DNA of 64,000 nt from Magicicada septendecula (Eukaryota > Arthropoda > Insecta > Hemiptera > Cicadidae). Both the position numbers and the translations under genes were made by a program. The stretch covers positions 281,447,879 through 281,511,878 of the forward strand of contig CM068373.1 of the NCBI GenBank assembly GCA_034769895.1, given 5' to 3'. The notes under the pieces were generated by a model. That model was not told the DNA's origin, ran no database searches, and worked only from the letters and a program-made list of their open reading frames with translations. Shown here piece after piece: positions 1 to 11,119 of the stretch (position 1 is the first letter of the stretch; every line of letters begins with the position of its first letter).

Positions 1-369
1 TTTACTCCAGCAAACCCATTAGTTACTCCAAAACATATTCAACCAGAATGATACTTCTTATTTGCATATGCAATCCTACGATCTATTCCTAATAAATTAG
101 GAGGAGTAATTGCATTATTTATATCAATTTTTATTTTAATTTTTGTTCCCTTCATAAACAATTCAAAATTTATAGGACTATTAAATTACCCTATTAATCA
201 GATTTTATTTTGATATTTATTCATTGTTTTAATTTTATTAACTTGGATTGGAGCTTGTCCTGTTGAATACCCATATATCAAGATTGGGATACTTTTAACA
301 ACAATTTATTTTATATATTTTGTTTTAGACCCTATAATTAAATCTTTTTGAGATAAATTAATTAAATAG
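1..369 (+). CDS. cob: cytochrome b, 3' end (mitochondrial)
   Basis: This is the C-terminal 122 codons of cytochrome b, the membrane subunit of respiratory complex III. The window opens inside the gene. With the invertebrate mitochondrial code the frame is open from base 1 to the TAG at 367-369. It contains the family hallmark [20 protein letters not shown] near the start, followed by hydrophobic helices and ending in SFWDKLIK. Three TGA codons must be read as Trp (in PEWYF, LFWYL and SFWDK), so it cannot be expressed from a nuclear locus under the standard code. The stop overlaps trnS2 by two bases, which is usual in insect mitochondria. No frame damage is visible, so if it is a nuclear copy it is very young. 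Confidence 0.95.
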
Positions 370-435
370 TTAATTAGCTTATAAGTAAAGCATTTACTTT
401 GAAAGTAAAGAAAAGAAAATTAAGTTCTATTAACT
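368..435 (+). tRNA. trnS2: mitochondrial tRNA-Ser(UCN)
   Basis: A 7-bp acceptor stem pairs agttaat (368-374) with attaact (429-435). The anticodon arm is TTTAC/GTAAA with a 7-base loop TTTGAAA holding anticodon TGA at 400-402. The position between cob and nad1 matches the ancestral insect order. Confidence 0.93.
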
Positions 436-1374
436 TAATATTAATACAATTTTTAATGAACTAAATAATAGATTTAATCATGAAAAAAAAAACAATAAAT
501 TTAAACTTACTGGTAAATATGATTTTCATGCTAAATATATTAATTTATCATAACGATAACGAGGTACAGTACCTCGAACTCAAATAAATAAAAATGAAAT
601 TAATGTTAGTTGAATAGGAAAAACCAAAGAATTAATTTTTCTACCTAGAAATATTAAACAAAATATTATACTCATAAAAATAATTCTAGCATATTCAGCT
701 AAAAAAATAAATGCAAATCCTACACCTCTATATTCAACATTAAATCCAGAAACTAATTCTGATTCCCCTTCAGAAAAATCAAATGGTGATCGATTAGTTT
801 CAGCTATTGATGATGAAATTCAACAAATTCTCAAAGGAAAAAACAAAAATACTAATCATATAAATTGTTGAAAAAAATAAAATTCAATTAAATTAAAACT
901 CTCAATCATTACAATAGGGCACAAAATAATTAATACAAGACTGACTTCATATGAAATAGTTTGAGCAATTGATCGAATACAACCTAATATAGCGTAATTA
1001 GAATTTGATGATCAGCCTGTAATCATTAAACTATAAACCCCTATTCTTGTACAACAAAAAAAAAATATTATACCCATATTGAACGAAACACAATTGATTA
1101 GGTATGGATAAATAACTCACAATAGTAAAGAATTAAATAAGCCTAACACAGGTCTAATTATATAAATTAAATAATTGGATAACATTGGCATATTTCTCTC
1201 TTTTAAGAATAACTTAATAGCATCTGAAAATGGTTGTAAAATACCGATAAATCCTACTTTATTTGGACCCTTACGAATTTGAATATATCTTAAAATCTTA
1301 CGCTCCATCAAAGTTAAAAATGCAACACCAATCAAAATAAACAAAGCAGTAATTAAAACAGTAATTATAAACAT
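430..1374 (-). CDS. nad1: NADH dehydrogenase subunit 1 (mitochondrial)
   Basis: This is the membrane subunit ND1 of respiratory complex I. The frame starts at ATG (1372-1374) and runs 314 codons to TAA at 430-432 in the invertebrate mitochondrial code; the usual insect length is about 310-316. Visible family motifs include [20 protein letters not shown] near the N-terminus, and [20 protein letters not shown] followed by [10 protein letters not shown] in the middle. In-frame TGA codons (for example at 1117-1119) are Trp here, so a standard-code reading stops after 85 codons. The gene overlaps the end of trnS2 on the opposite strand by a few bases. No frameshift was found in the stretches I checked. 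Confidence 0.93.
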
Positions 1375-1375
1375 T

Positions 1376-1439
1376 TTCTACATGTAATATTATTACATAA
1401 TTAAATTCTAAATTTAATGCACTTCTTGCTAAAATAGAA
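1376..1439 (-). tRNA. trnL1: mitochondrial tRNA-Leu(CUN)
   Basis: On the minus strand the sequence begins ttctattttagcaag and ends tgtagaa, giving a mostly paired acceptor stem. The anticodon is TAG (plus-strand cta at 1408-1410). It lies between nad1 and rrnL as expected. The exact ends are uncertain by one or two bases. Confidence 0.85.
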
Positions 1440-2670
1440 TAAATTAAATTATTTGATATGGTCCTTTCGTACTAATATCAAAAATATATTAGTAGATAGA
1501 AACCAACCTGGCTCACGCCGATTTGAACTCAGATCATGTAAGAAATTAAAGGTCGAACAGACCTAGAATATTTAGATTTTGCTCTAAACTCTTTTCTTAA
1601 TCCAACATCGAGGTCGCAATCTAATTTATCGATATGAACTCTCCAAATTAATAACGCTGTTATCCCTAAGGTAATTTAATCTTATAATCAAAAAATTGGA
1701 TCAATTAAGCATTAATTTATGAAAAGTTCATTTAAAGTTTTATTTATTATAATGTCACCCCAACAAAAAATAAAGTAATTTTTTCAGTTGTTAATTCTAA
1801 ATTCTAGTAAAACAAATTTATTTAAAATTCTATAGGGTCTTCTCGTCCCACTTATTTATTTAAGATTTTTTACTTAAACTCTAAATTCAATCTATTTTAA
1901 TTAAAAAAGAAAATTTTTCATCCATTCATTCATACAAGCCTTTAATTAAAAGACTAATTATTATGCTACCTTTGCACGGTCAACTTACCGCGGCCATTAA
2001 AATATCATTGAGCAGAATAGACCTTTAATATTTTTCTAAAGGACATGTTTTTGGTAAACAGGCGAAAATTATATTTGCCTAGTTCTTAAATACAACTTAT
2101 TATAATTTACTAATTTAATCATTTTAATAAAAATATTTTTATTAATTTAATTTTCTTAATATATACCTAAAATATATTAAATGTATTAAAATAAAAAATA
2201 AAATTTAACTTACTCATATAAAAAGGCTAATTGCAAGCCTATTTAATTAATTAAAATCTAAAATATTATAGAAATTATATTTAGCTTATCCTTAATATAA
2301 TTAAATAAATATAAAACTTTATATTGAAATATAAGTTATAATATTTATTTTAAATTAAATTTAATTCTTAAGAAACCAGAAATATTATAGTTCGAGAGAA
2401 GTTTCATCACTAAAATTATTTTATTAATATTTATATTACAATAATTAACAAATAACTTTAAATCACTATAATTCGGGAAAAATAAATTTTTATATACAAT
2501 TAATTAACCCTGATACAAAAGGTACAAATTATAATTTTACTTATTTATATTTATTGTTTGATCTTCACAGTTCAATTAAAAATATTTTTTCCATAAATAA
2601 TACTAAAACTAAATAATTATTTTTACTTAAAATAATCTCAATAAATTAATTTTAAATTTAAATTATTATT
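1440..2670 (-). rRNA. rrnL: mitochondrial large-subunit (16S) rRNA
   Basis: Bounded by trnL1 and trnV, 1231 nt, a normal insect length. Conserved large-subunit blocks are readable on the minus strand, including the peptidyl-transferase area around 1445-1680 and the block with tgctacctttgcacggtcaa on the plus strand near 1963-1982. The 5' half (2100-2670) is very AT-rich, as in insects. No large insertion or deletion is obvious. Confidence 0.92.
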
Positions 2671-2734
2671 CAAATTATATTGATAAATCAATAATTTTTA
2701 TTAGTGTAATTAATATGCCTTAAGCTCTAATTTG
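2671..2734 (-). tRNA. trnV: mitochondrial tRNA-Val
   Basis: A perfect 7-bp acceptor pairs minus-strand CAAATTA with TAATTTG. The anticodon is TAC (plus gta at 2706-2708). It lies between the two rRNA genes as in the ancestral order. Confidence 0.93.
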
Positions 2735-3484
2735 CACTCTAGCCACACTTTCCAGTACAGCTACTTTGTTACGACTTATCCCACTTTATAATGGGAGTGA
2801 CGGGCGATATGTACATAATTTAGAACCTAAATTCAAAAAACTATATTTAATAAATTTACTTTCAAATCCAATTTCATGATTTTCATTATAGAAAACAATT
2901 CATTTTTATAATAATGTAATCCATTCTTTCTTTAAAATTAGCTGCACCTTGACCTGACATTTTATTAATAAAATTAATGAAAATTATTCTGATAAAGCAT
3001 TCTTGACAGAGGTATACAAACTTATATAAAGTGAAATCTATCGTGGGTTATCAATTATAAAACAGATTCCTCTGATTAGATAAATTACCGCCAAATTCTT
3101 TGAATTTAAAGATCATAACTATTAATAATCTAGTTATTTTATTTACACTTTCAATAATAGGGTATCTAATCCTAGTTTTAGATAAAAGTTTATCAGACAT
3201 AAAAGTAAACACATATTTATACATTATTTCACCAAAATTTAAAAATCTTACTATTAATTTATTTTTTAACTGAAACTAATATAATTAAAGTTAGAGAATC
3301 GTGTAACCGCAACTGCTGGCACGAATTTTGTCCTCTATAAATAAAATTATTATCTCTAAAATTAATAATTAATAATACTTAATACTGCGCTATAAATAAC
3401 TATCATTTAGATAGTTTTCAATCAATTTAAAGTTATGCATGTAATATAATTAAATATTTAATTTACAAGCTAGAATAAAACTCC
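2735..3484 (-). rRNA. rrnS: mitochondrial small-subunit (12S) rRNA
   Basis: The minus strand carries the conserved 3' end of the gene next to trnV (AAGTCGTAACAAAGTAGCTG on the minus strand, near 2756-2775). The 5' end is placed at the GTTTTATTCTAGCTTG-like start near 3484, giving about 750 nt. The plus strand around 3160-3180 carries gggtatctaatcctagtttt, another standard small-subunit block. The 5' boundary is an estimate. Confidence 0.9.
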
Positions 3485-4690
3485 TCCTTTTTAGTTATTT
3501 ATTAATAGCATAGTTTTCCAAAATGTCAAACAATCCCTTTAAAGCAATATTCACTCAAAAATGTATTATTTTTAATCGATGTTTCCTCACAATAAAAATA
3601 AGAATTCATGACTGGTGAATTTTTTGAAATATAATATTATATTTTTACATTAATTTATAAATCATGGCATATGCTTTAGTCTGAAGACTAATTTATTGCA
3701 CAGTCTGAAGACTGCTACATATTTGTTGCGTAGCCAAAACGTTTGCTTTATTAAAAAAAAGCAGTAATAGGAGAAGTCCGTCCCTCTAGTAGGCTTAATC
3801 CTTGAGGAGGCTGAAGAAAGGAGTGGGTTTAGGAATAAGTAAACGGAACAAGGTACACTGTGGTAAAATTGTCGGTGACGATAAAGTTGCTTTATAAAAT
3901 ATCTTTATTCCCATTATTAAAGTTTGCAATGATCATTACATTCACAGCACTAGGAATTAACTGTTCACCACATACTGTGAGCAGTGACAAGGCATGGTTT
4001 ATTAATATCCTTGCTATATACGTATTTAATTCAACACAAAACAATTTTTTATAGGTCCGCTTAGCTGTTATCGCCAACATTTTTGTCACATATTTTTTGT
4101 GTAGCCACTAAAGCCTTATACAGACTACACTAAATACTAACATATAATAGAAAAAATAGACATACTAAAATAAGTATCTCCTTAACATTTCAAAATTAAT
4201 CCTAACTGAAATAACCATTTTAATTAATTTAGTTCTTAATTCACATCCATTTAATTCACATCTGTGATTACAAGACAGATATAGTATTAACAATTATTAT
4301 TAATAATATAAAACAATTAAGCTAATTTTTGACAGTTATGGCAATATTCAAAATAAAATCAACAGGTTTACATTCAATTAAATCTAATATAATCTTTGCA
4401 AACTAAATGAAAGTATTATGATAACTGTTAGCAACTTTTAGTAATAAACAAATCATGATTACTTTTACATTACAAATAAATCTAGTTATACTCTTTACAA
4501 ATAAAATACAACACCAAATTAAATTTCTTCTGCTAATGATAGCATTTCGTGTGGCTAAAATTATTAGTAACGATATGCAGGGGATGATAATGTTATTCAA
4601 CTGACCCACTAATCATTAGCCAAGATTTCAAATGTTTGGGAAAAATTATTACATTGAAAATGTTTATAAGGACGTGTCGCACATTTGCGG
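3485..4690. other. junction of mitochondrial and nuclear DNA, no gene recognised
   Basis: The first 150-170 bases after rrnS are still very AT-rich and could be the start of the mitochondrial control region. By about 3660 the sequence is no longer mitochondrial in character: it has repeated GTCTGAAGACT words and lower AT content. No trnI or nad2 follows. No conserved coding sequence or known repeat was recognised in the rest. The precise break point cannot be fixed by eye. Confidence 0.5.
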
Positions 4691-4730
4691 CCGATCGCTG
4701 GTGCGTGATCGAAAATGGGAACCGGTGAGT

Positions 4731-4782
4731 TTCCATAGAAACTACTTCTTTGTTGTCAATAACGTAGTACACATACAAAACT
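4731..4782 (+). repeat. short fragment of the composite repeat seen at 8.6-9.4 kb
   Basis: The stretch with catagaaactacttctttg followed by ataacgtagtacacata matches the same two words near 8688-8895, where they are separated by extra sequence. This is a small fragment with no coding content. Confidence 0.6.
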
Positions 4783-4835
4783 TCGCTTATGAATGCGACT
4801 ACATTTAACTTATAATCTGTACGTTGGTAAATGGA

Positions 4836-4886
4836 GAATGAATTCATTGATTGGTGAATGAAGAATGAATTCATTGATTGGTGAAT
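4836..4886 (+). repeat. two tandem copies of a 27-bp unit
   Basis: The word gaatgaattcattgattggt occurs at 4836 and again at 4863, giving two head-to-tail copies of a 27-bp unit. This makes a short repeated peptide when translated, but there is no sign of a gene. Confidence 0.85.
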
Positions 4887-5161
4887 GAACATAAATATAT
4901 ATATTTTTTAGATTTATTGAAGCATTTTCAATGCCCTTCTCTGTGCATTGCATTTGTGCAATGCCTGTAATTTTTTTTTAATTTTTTATGTCGCCTCGTA
5001 AACGATTATAAAAATTTAAGATACAAAACATGAATAAAACTTGTATAAATATGAATAAAACTTTATAAATATGGGTGTCCTACTAACAGCCACTAGCCTT
5101 AACCACAGTTCAGTGGTCACTGGCTACGAAACCTTTGTCCAGTGTTTTGGAGCGTTCTGCA

Positions 5162-5245
5162 CTGAAGATGGCCGTCGATGACACGGCCGAAACGTTTGCA
5201 GCAAACAGCCTTGGAACACGGACTTTCAGCTCGGCAAGTCGAAGT
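5162..5245 (+). repeat. structured dispersed repeat (family I), single copy
   Basis: CTGAAGA (5162-5168) is followed by T and a perfect 6-bp hairpin GGCCGT/ACGGCC with a 7-base loop (5170-5188). Then comes GAAAC (5189-5193) and a second perfect hairpin GTTTG/CAAAC (5194-5206). Downstream is a degraded form of the family's GGACCACGGCC tail. See the finding on family I for the other copies. Confidence 0.7.
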
Positions 5246-5454
5246 TCTCATAACAAACTTGTTATATATTTTGTTTTTAGCTAAAGTTATCAAAAGAGTT
5301 TTATTTGCTCACTTAGTTGTCGAACGTTCATTTTCTCATAATTTACACTTCTATTTAAATTTATTTTAAGTCTAATATACTTCCAGTCTAATGTCTAATG
5401 TACACATCTCCAAACAGTAAGATTACGCTAAATTTGATCTGACTGTGCACTGTA

Positions 5455-5705
5455 AAAACTGTATTCTTAAAGCCTTCCTTTATCAACACATCTCAAAATG
5501 TGTAGTACCTACTCTCCAATTTCCTCAAAATCCAGGTCTCTGAGCCGTATGCGCACATGCACCAAATTAAGCTTTCTGGACTCCAGGGACACATTTCTGG
5601 ACGCGAGAAGAGTTTTCTTCTTGAAAAATGCTCCTTCTGCTTGTGCAGTTTAACTGTCTACATCAGTTGTGCATCTGCCGTACCGTAGTTGAGCTACCAA
5701 GATAT
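5455..5705 (-). pseudogene. LINE reverse transcriptase C-terminal fragment
   Basis: The minus strand begins with FKYLGSSTT and continues through frameshifts with recognisable pieces such as YGSETWILRK (standard FKYLGS and YGSETW landmarks of the region after the reverse transcriptase in non-LTR retrotransposons). It is heavily decayed, 5' truncated and ends inside the window's mosaic. The clade cannot be set from so short a piece. Confidence 0.65.
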
Positions 5706-6410
5706 TTAAAGGTAAACATTTAAAGTAAATATTAAAAATATTTATATTCAAAAGTAAATATCCAGTGAGGACGAAACGATGTACTTGGGTTTTATGCAGC
5801 AAACCTGACTGTGTTGCAGTAATTACAAACTAGACGATACTATGTTTCAATGGAGCGTCTCATTAAGCAAAATGAAAACTGTTGCAGCTTTTATTGAATA
5901 GTTATGTAGCGAGCGCATTCATTGAGTTTCATTGTGCCATACAAATTAGACTTCTATATGATTGCTTGCTGACAAAGAACGGTTGCTCCGACATATCAAT
6001 CGTCGGCAAATTGTTAATAACGGCGGTGTCATATACGTAGATAATTGGGTAATTCATCAACAGACAATTAATTATTGTGGCCTCACAACTATTTCAGCAT
6101 CGTATTGATTTAGTTCTTTATTACAGCTATAACGTAATTTGTAAACTATGTAACTTATATTTCTATATATATTTATATTTATATTGTTGTGACAATTGTA
6201 CGGGTCGGCATGTTTAAATAGTTTAAAGGGTTAGACTATTTATATTAACTATCATTGGATTAAATATAGGACTCTAAGCTCTAAATCGGTTTAGCTTAAA
6301 TGCATAGAAAACGTAATACAGTATTTAGTTTCACTTATTGCTTTAAAAAAACTTCTAAATAAGAAAATTCCTACGCTAATTAACTGTTCGTTTTTCTCAA
6401 CAAGTATTTC
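5706..6410. other. no gene seen; a small LINE scrap at about 5745-5790
   Basis: Apart from the words aaagtaaatatccagtgagg near 5750, which match the start of the LINE fragment at 6411, nothing recognisable was found. The rest is AT-rich with many stops in all frames. Confidence 0.45.
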
Positions 6411-6892
6411 AAACCCATGGCCTTTAAAGGTAAATATCCAGTGAGGGCTAAGATCGTTATAAACAATAGCACTTTAGAACAAGTAAGCCGTTTTAAATAT
6501 CTCGGCTGTGCAGTAAGCTATGGATTTGAATATGATATAAGAGAGAAGATAATACATTTAGTAATGTTTTTGTACGATTCATAGAAATCTTAGAAATAAA
6601 ACAATACACAGCACAAGGATTAAATTTTGTAAGGGAATTGCAATACCAACATTAATTTATGCAAGTGAGGCGTGGGTCATGACAAAAAAGGAAAGCGGCA
6701 AGATTGAGAGTGCTAAAATGCAGTTTCTTAGAAATATTTTAAATTATACATTGCAAGATAGAATAAGGAATGAAGATATCAGAGCAGAACTTAAAGTAAA
6801 GGACAAATGAAAATATTTCATTTACACAAGACAACGGTGGGATCATCTGCAAAGGATGTAACCTAATTTTTAAAGAGGAAGAAGAAGAGAAG
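6411..6892 (+). pseudogene. LINE 3' end (family A), broken
   Basis: The plus strand opens MAFKGKYPVRAKIVINNSTL and runs into FKYLGCAVSYGFEYDI. After frame changes it continues with LIYASEAWVMTKKESGKIES and FLRNILNYTLQDRIRNEDIR. This is the region after the reverse transcriptase of a common insect LINE. The 3' end carries a GAAGAAGAAGAG purine tail. The element is 5' truncated; stops and frameshifts show it is inactive. Related pieces lie at 24.2, 27.4-28.2, 54.7 and 62.4 kb. Confidence 0.8.
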
Positions 6893-7244
6893 ACGTATCT
6901 TAATGTACCTGTATCTTAGTGTAGTGTACAGTGTTGTATAACGTGTGTATCTGTGACTCACAACAATGTATTACAACACCACGCTACTATTAATATTATA
7001 GAACTTGGAAAAACTTATATATATAGTACATAACTCTACTTTATTTCTTGCACGTTTTCTATGTAATGAATGTGTCTTCAAATAATAAATACTTCTGCAA
7101 GTAATTGTATTTTATGTGTATATTGTATTTTGTATCGTATATTACTGTATTTTCATCGAATTTACGTTTCACAGAATTATTCTATAATTACTCTATCTTT
7201 GCAGTTTTCTATGTGACACAATAATATAATAATCAATTTTTTTA
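6893..7244. other. no feature recognised
   Basis: AT-rich sequence between two LINE 3' ends. It has poor coding potential and no clear repeat structure by eye. Confidence 0.4.
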
Positions 7245-7410
7245 TTATAATATAAAGGATCAGCTGCAAAGGATGACAGAGGATCGATTGCGGAAAGCGG
7301 CACTGAACTATAAAGCCATTGGTAGAAGAGACGTGGGTCATCCGATGATGAGATGCCGGAACAGGTTTATATAACCTAATCCTTTAAGAATAAAAGAAGA
7401 AGATATTTAT
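7245..7410 (+). pseudogene. LINE 3' end fragment
   Basis: Reads DQLQRMTEDRLRKAALNYKA then GRRDVGHPMMRC, the usual last residues of insect LINE ORF2 proteins, followed by an A/G-rich tail (aagaataaaagaagaag). It is about 165 bp, 5' truncated. It may be a second insertion of the family at 6411 or the displaced end of that copy. Confidence 0.7.
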
Positions 7411-7474
7411 AAGTATCGAGTTGCCCTAGAGTATTATTGTACAGTTTGTTATGTAGATGAATTGTATTCGAAAT

Positions 7475-7615
7475 ATTTAATTAATAAAGTTGTGTTAGTG
7501 GTTATAATCACAAACAAAAGTAACGCTGTTGCACACTACTATAGAAAACAATTTTTTGACTAACTCTTTCAAGCTTTACAGTTCATCATCCGATCAGATT
7601 AGATAATGCAAATAA
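7475..7615 (-). repeat. structured dispersed repeat (family II)
   Basis: Contains gttgtgttagtggttataat and, read on the minus strand, a TGATGA-type word followed by AAGCTTGAAAG. The same block recurs at 8.40-8.50, 22.18-22.40 and 54.30-54.42 kb. It has no coding content. Confidence 0.6.
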
Positions 7616-8399
7616 TGTAACAAAGTGTACCTAGGCGAGACAGGACAGAAATTCGAATGCAGGTTGTCTGACCGTAAACAAGAAGAAAATAATTGAAAAG
7701 AAATCCTTTTTATGTAAGACATTTTGTTGAAGATAATCACAAATTTGTTAATCCACTTGAAAATTATGGGATTTTAAAAGTAGTTCAGAATACACCGTAA
7801 AGAAGACTTGGAGAGGAGTTAAAAATATTGAAAGAAAGGGTTAGGTAATTTAATGAATATTAAAACTAATTTTGAAAATAAGGAAATAAATATATAATAT
7901 AATTAAGAAGTAAAAGGTAGTGAATGGATAGAGAACATTAGAGATACAAAGTAAATTGCGTAATGAGATATTTTTGAACAAAGGTTAATTAACAGAAAAG
8001 AGTGAGTGACCGCGCCCACAGGGGGTGATAGGACTGAATAGCCTAAATACGGTGTTTTAACTATGTTGTTGTTTACGTTAGAATTATTGAAAGAAACAGG
8101 GAATGTTTTGACAGTATAATACATTCCAAAACTATGCCGAAAAGGAACTTATAATATTGTTAAAAATATTGAATGAGAGGTTTCAAAACGTTTAAGTATA
8201 GAAAAGGGTGTACACAAACAAACAAACATACACACAGAATGTACTAGAAAGATATGTAAAAATACCGACACGGGTGAGTGAACCCGCAAAGACGTTAACA
8301 ACTAGAAGTTAAGGGCATTTACCTCAAGACTTGTTTACAAAAATTTGTACACTCTGTAGGAAACGTAGAGGTATGAAGGCATTGTCTCGATCCATTATT
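7616..8399. other. no feature recognised
   Basis: About 0.8 kb with scattered short open frames, none resembling a known protein. Confidence 0.4.
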
Positions 8400-8500
8400 G
8401 TATATTTTGCGATCTAATGATGACCTGTGAAGCTTGAAAGCGCTAATCGGAAAATTGTTTCTATACTGGTGTGCAACAGTGTTATTTCCGTTTGTATTCG
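8400..8500 (+). repeat. structured dispersed repeat (family II)
   Basis: Contains ATGATGACCTGTGAAGCTTG, then AAAGCGCTAATCGG and gtgtgcaacagtgttatttc. This is the same block as at 7.48, 22.2 and 54.3 kb and gives the most readable form of the TGATGA...GAAAGCG arrangement. Confidence 0.65.
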
Positions 8501-8589
8501 AAATGAGTGATACTGGCTTACTTGTAATCGCTTACCGTACCTATGCTGGACTTTCTTACAAAACGTCAGAGGGTGAAAATTAGATTTAA

Positions 8590-9390
8590 TACAAAAACAA
8601 AAAAAATATCGGTATGGTGAAGCATATATGACTTCCATGTTCTAAGATGGATATATTTAAAATCATTTTTGAAATGAAATATTTTCATAGAAACTACTTA
8701 TTTCTTCAGAAGCACTGAGGGCGCTAACGTATACCAACTCACGTTAGCGGACTCGATTTTCACTGATGATGGCACTCAATGGCACTGCCGAAACGTCTGG
8801 TTTTGCAGACAACATTGGACCACGGTCAAACAGCCGGGAAGAAATTTTAACAACAAACTACTTCTTTCTTGCCGATAACGTAGTACACATATAAAAAATT
8901 ATCCGCTCTCCTTCAACTACTTTTTCCACTTATGGATATTTCATCTACTTTTCTACAGTTGATTATTATTACCTTCTTTTCAATATACTTTATTTGTCAA
9001 AATTAAGTACTTTACTCTTGTTAAAACATAAAACGTTGCAGATAAACTACCCCTTCCCCTTAACCGATCTTCACCAAAATCAATAGGCGTTGATTCCTCT
9101 ACAACTTAGGCACATATGGAAAACATTATTTGATTCCGTTTGAATTTGCGGAAGTTATCGTTCGCCATATAAAAATTATACACACAGACACACAGACACA
9201 CACAGACACTTTTCGAAAAATAACTTTTCTTCGTGTTTTTTGAGGATAGTACAATCAGAATCAGCCTTTATCTCGAAAACGATTTTTTCGCCATCACCAT
9301 ACTTCCATTTCCTTATGGAACATGGAAGTAAAAGGATGCAAGTGTTCAATCTAAGCTTTGCTAACACAACACCGGAGACAAACGGTAAGC
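8590..9390 (+). repeat. 0.8-kb composite dispersed repeat containing a family I unit
   Basis: About 0.8 kb here matches 14645-15570 in the opposite orientation, with shared landmarks in the same order: tgacttccatgttctaag, ctacgttatcgg/ccgataacgtag, ctaccccttccccttaac, a CA/GACA simple stretch, and ccatcaccatacttccattt. A family I structured unit lies inside it: CTGATGA at 8763-8769, a hairpin over 8771-8789, GAAAC at 8790-8794, and a second perfect hairpin GTCTG/CAGAC at 8795-8810. No terminal repeats or protein were recognised, so its class is unknown. Confidence 0.7.
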
Positions 9391-9774
9391 CTACACGTAC
9401 TATCGCTGAAATTCTAGTTAGACCCACTCACTCACGTAACCCGCACAATTTATTCATTGGCCATACTACAACACTGCCTTTCCGTTGAGTAACCCTTGTA
9501 AGTAGATTACTCAGTATTAGTCTTGTACCTAAACGAAAGCAATAAATTATATTGCTTAATCGTATTTGTTTAAGCTGTTGTATTTTATACAACTATAGGT
9601 ACTATACAAGACAACCTTTTTAATAACGGAAATTAATTATTAACTCACAACAAATAAATGTACTTGATAAAGTGTATTTTTTTACGTTTTTTTTATGCAA
9701 TCTGTTAATACGTAACAATACGCATAATTGTTGACAGAATACTCATCCATTGACTAGTTCTCTGTATTAGAGTC
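9391..9774. other. no feature recognised
   Basis: Non-coding AT-rich sequence without a repeat match elsewhere in the window that I could see. Confidence 0.35.
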
Positions 9775-10080
9775 TAGTTAAGTCCAAAGGATATGTTAAC
9801 TTAAAACGTCTTGTTTCTAGGTTGTTGTCTAGTAGATTTATGGCTAAAGGATTCATGTGCTCTTCAAGCCGTTTCACATATCTTTTGGTGAACATCGCAA
9901 TAGTTTCACTGACTCAGGGCAGGTCCAGGTCTACATAGATGTCTTTGTTGCTGATGGACCACGGTGCGTTGGTTATGGCATGCAACACCTTGGTCTGAAA
10001 CCTTTCTATTGTGGCGATATTGGATTTAGATGCGGTCCCCCAAGGCTGTAAGCCGTATGTCCACACAGATAAATTGTAAT
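9775..10080 (-). pseudogene. Jockey-like LINE ORF2 C-terminal fragment
   Basis: The minus strand reads VWTYGLQPWGTASKSNIATI, then ERFQTKVLHAITNAPWSISN, then KDIYVDLDLP, a stop, then VSETIAMFTKRYVKRLEEHM. This is the conserved C-terminal block (W.YG.QLWG.A....I...Q, then I..APWY) of Jockey-clade non-LTR retrotransposons. Only one internal stop is seen over about 100 codons, so it is better preserved than the other LINE pieces. It is truncated on both sides. Confidence 0.8.
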
Positions 10081-10233
10081 ATGTATATAAGTCGTAAGTT
10101 TTTTAAATTCACGCTAAAATGTTTTGAATATTTTGTAAGAGCAATAGAATCGTTATTGAGCGAGTGAAATGAGTAGTGTTTGTCGTCCGTTTGGCATGTG
10201 TGTGTATGTTTGTCTATCTACTTGTTTGGTATA

Positions 10234-10678
10234 CACGGTTTGATGGAAAAGCTCGTGGAATTTAGCAATTTTCACCTCTACAAATATCAGATTAAAAAAC
10301 TGTTTGTATGCGATGTTGGTACACATGTTAGTGAGAATCGTTTAAAACATTAGCCCTATTTGATGCATAGTTTAAATTTCACAGCTAATTGAGGAACTCG
10401 TTCTTAGGTGTTAACGCGATCGTTCCTCCTCACAGTAGTAATCATTTTTACGAAAGAACAACGTTTTGCGACCGTTGAAGGCGTAAAACGAAAATCGATA
10501 AGCAAGCTCAAGGCTGTACTAAAAAGTGCATGCTTGAAATATTTTGAGGACAGAAAAACGGCTAGCTTAATCGTGTTACATTCGACTGAGATTACTTTGA
10601 AGGGGCAGTATAAGTGTCAATGAATGAAGGCATAATTTATAAATAAACAATAATTACGTGAACTTTTTGATCTAATCT
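10234..10678 (+). mobile_element. Tc1/mariner relic (family M1), internally deleted
   Basis: About 445 bp flanked by TA on each side. The left end (cacggtttgatggaaaagct) and the reverse complement of the right end (agattagatcaaaaagttca) are imperfect terminal inverted repeats. The right part encodes ERFATVEGVKRKSISKLKAV and then LKSACLKYFEDRKTA, the C-terminal stretch of mariner-like transposases. The centre, including the catalytic residues, is missing. The 5' leader is shared with the relic at 16614. Confidence 0.75.
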
Positions 10679-11119
10679 TATATTTTGTAAATATTAGTGT
10701 GCAAATGTAGAAGGTGAATGTCCTCTAAGTGTCGTTCGAGGGTACAAAAAAGTGAATATAAACGTTTCCATAAGGCAAGACTTCAATTACAGTGACACAA
10801 GAACACATACGTAATATTGTGTCAATATTATAGTATAAAACTATCCAGACTGTGCATGTTCGGTTCAGTACAGTGGGTGGGCGGGGCGACAGTAACTCGC
10901 TTTTCATATTTTCTGTCGTTCAAATTCTTATTTTTTTTTCTTTTTCCCGTCTTTAAGTTTTCCTTTTCTTCTCGTTTATTCCCAGTTTTTAATTTCCCTT
11001 TTAGTAAAGATTCAGATGGCATAAGAAAGTCTTTTTTTATTATTAATTCCGGCTGCACAATGTTTACACATTTTCCGTAACGAAAGATTACAGAAGTGAT
11101 TGAATTCTCATCTTCCACT
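10679..11119. other. no feature recognised
   Basis: Contains a T-rich tract near 10920-11000. Two overlapping short open frames here are low-complexity (Phe/Ser or Lys/Glu) and look like chance. Confidence 0.4.
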
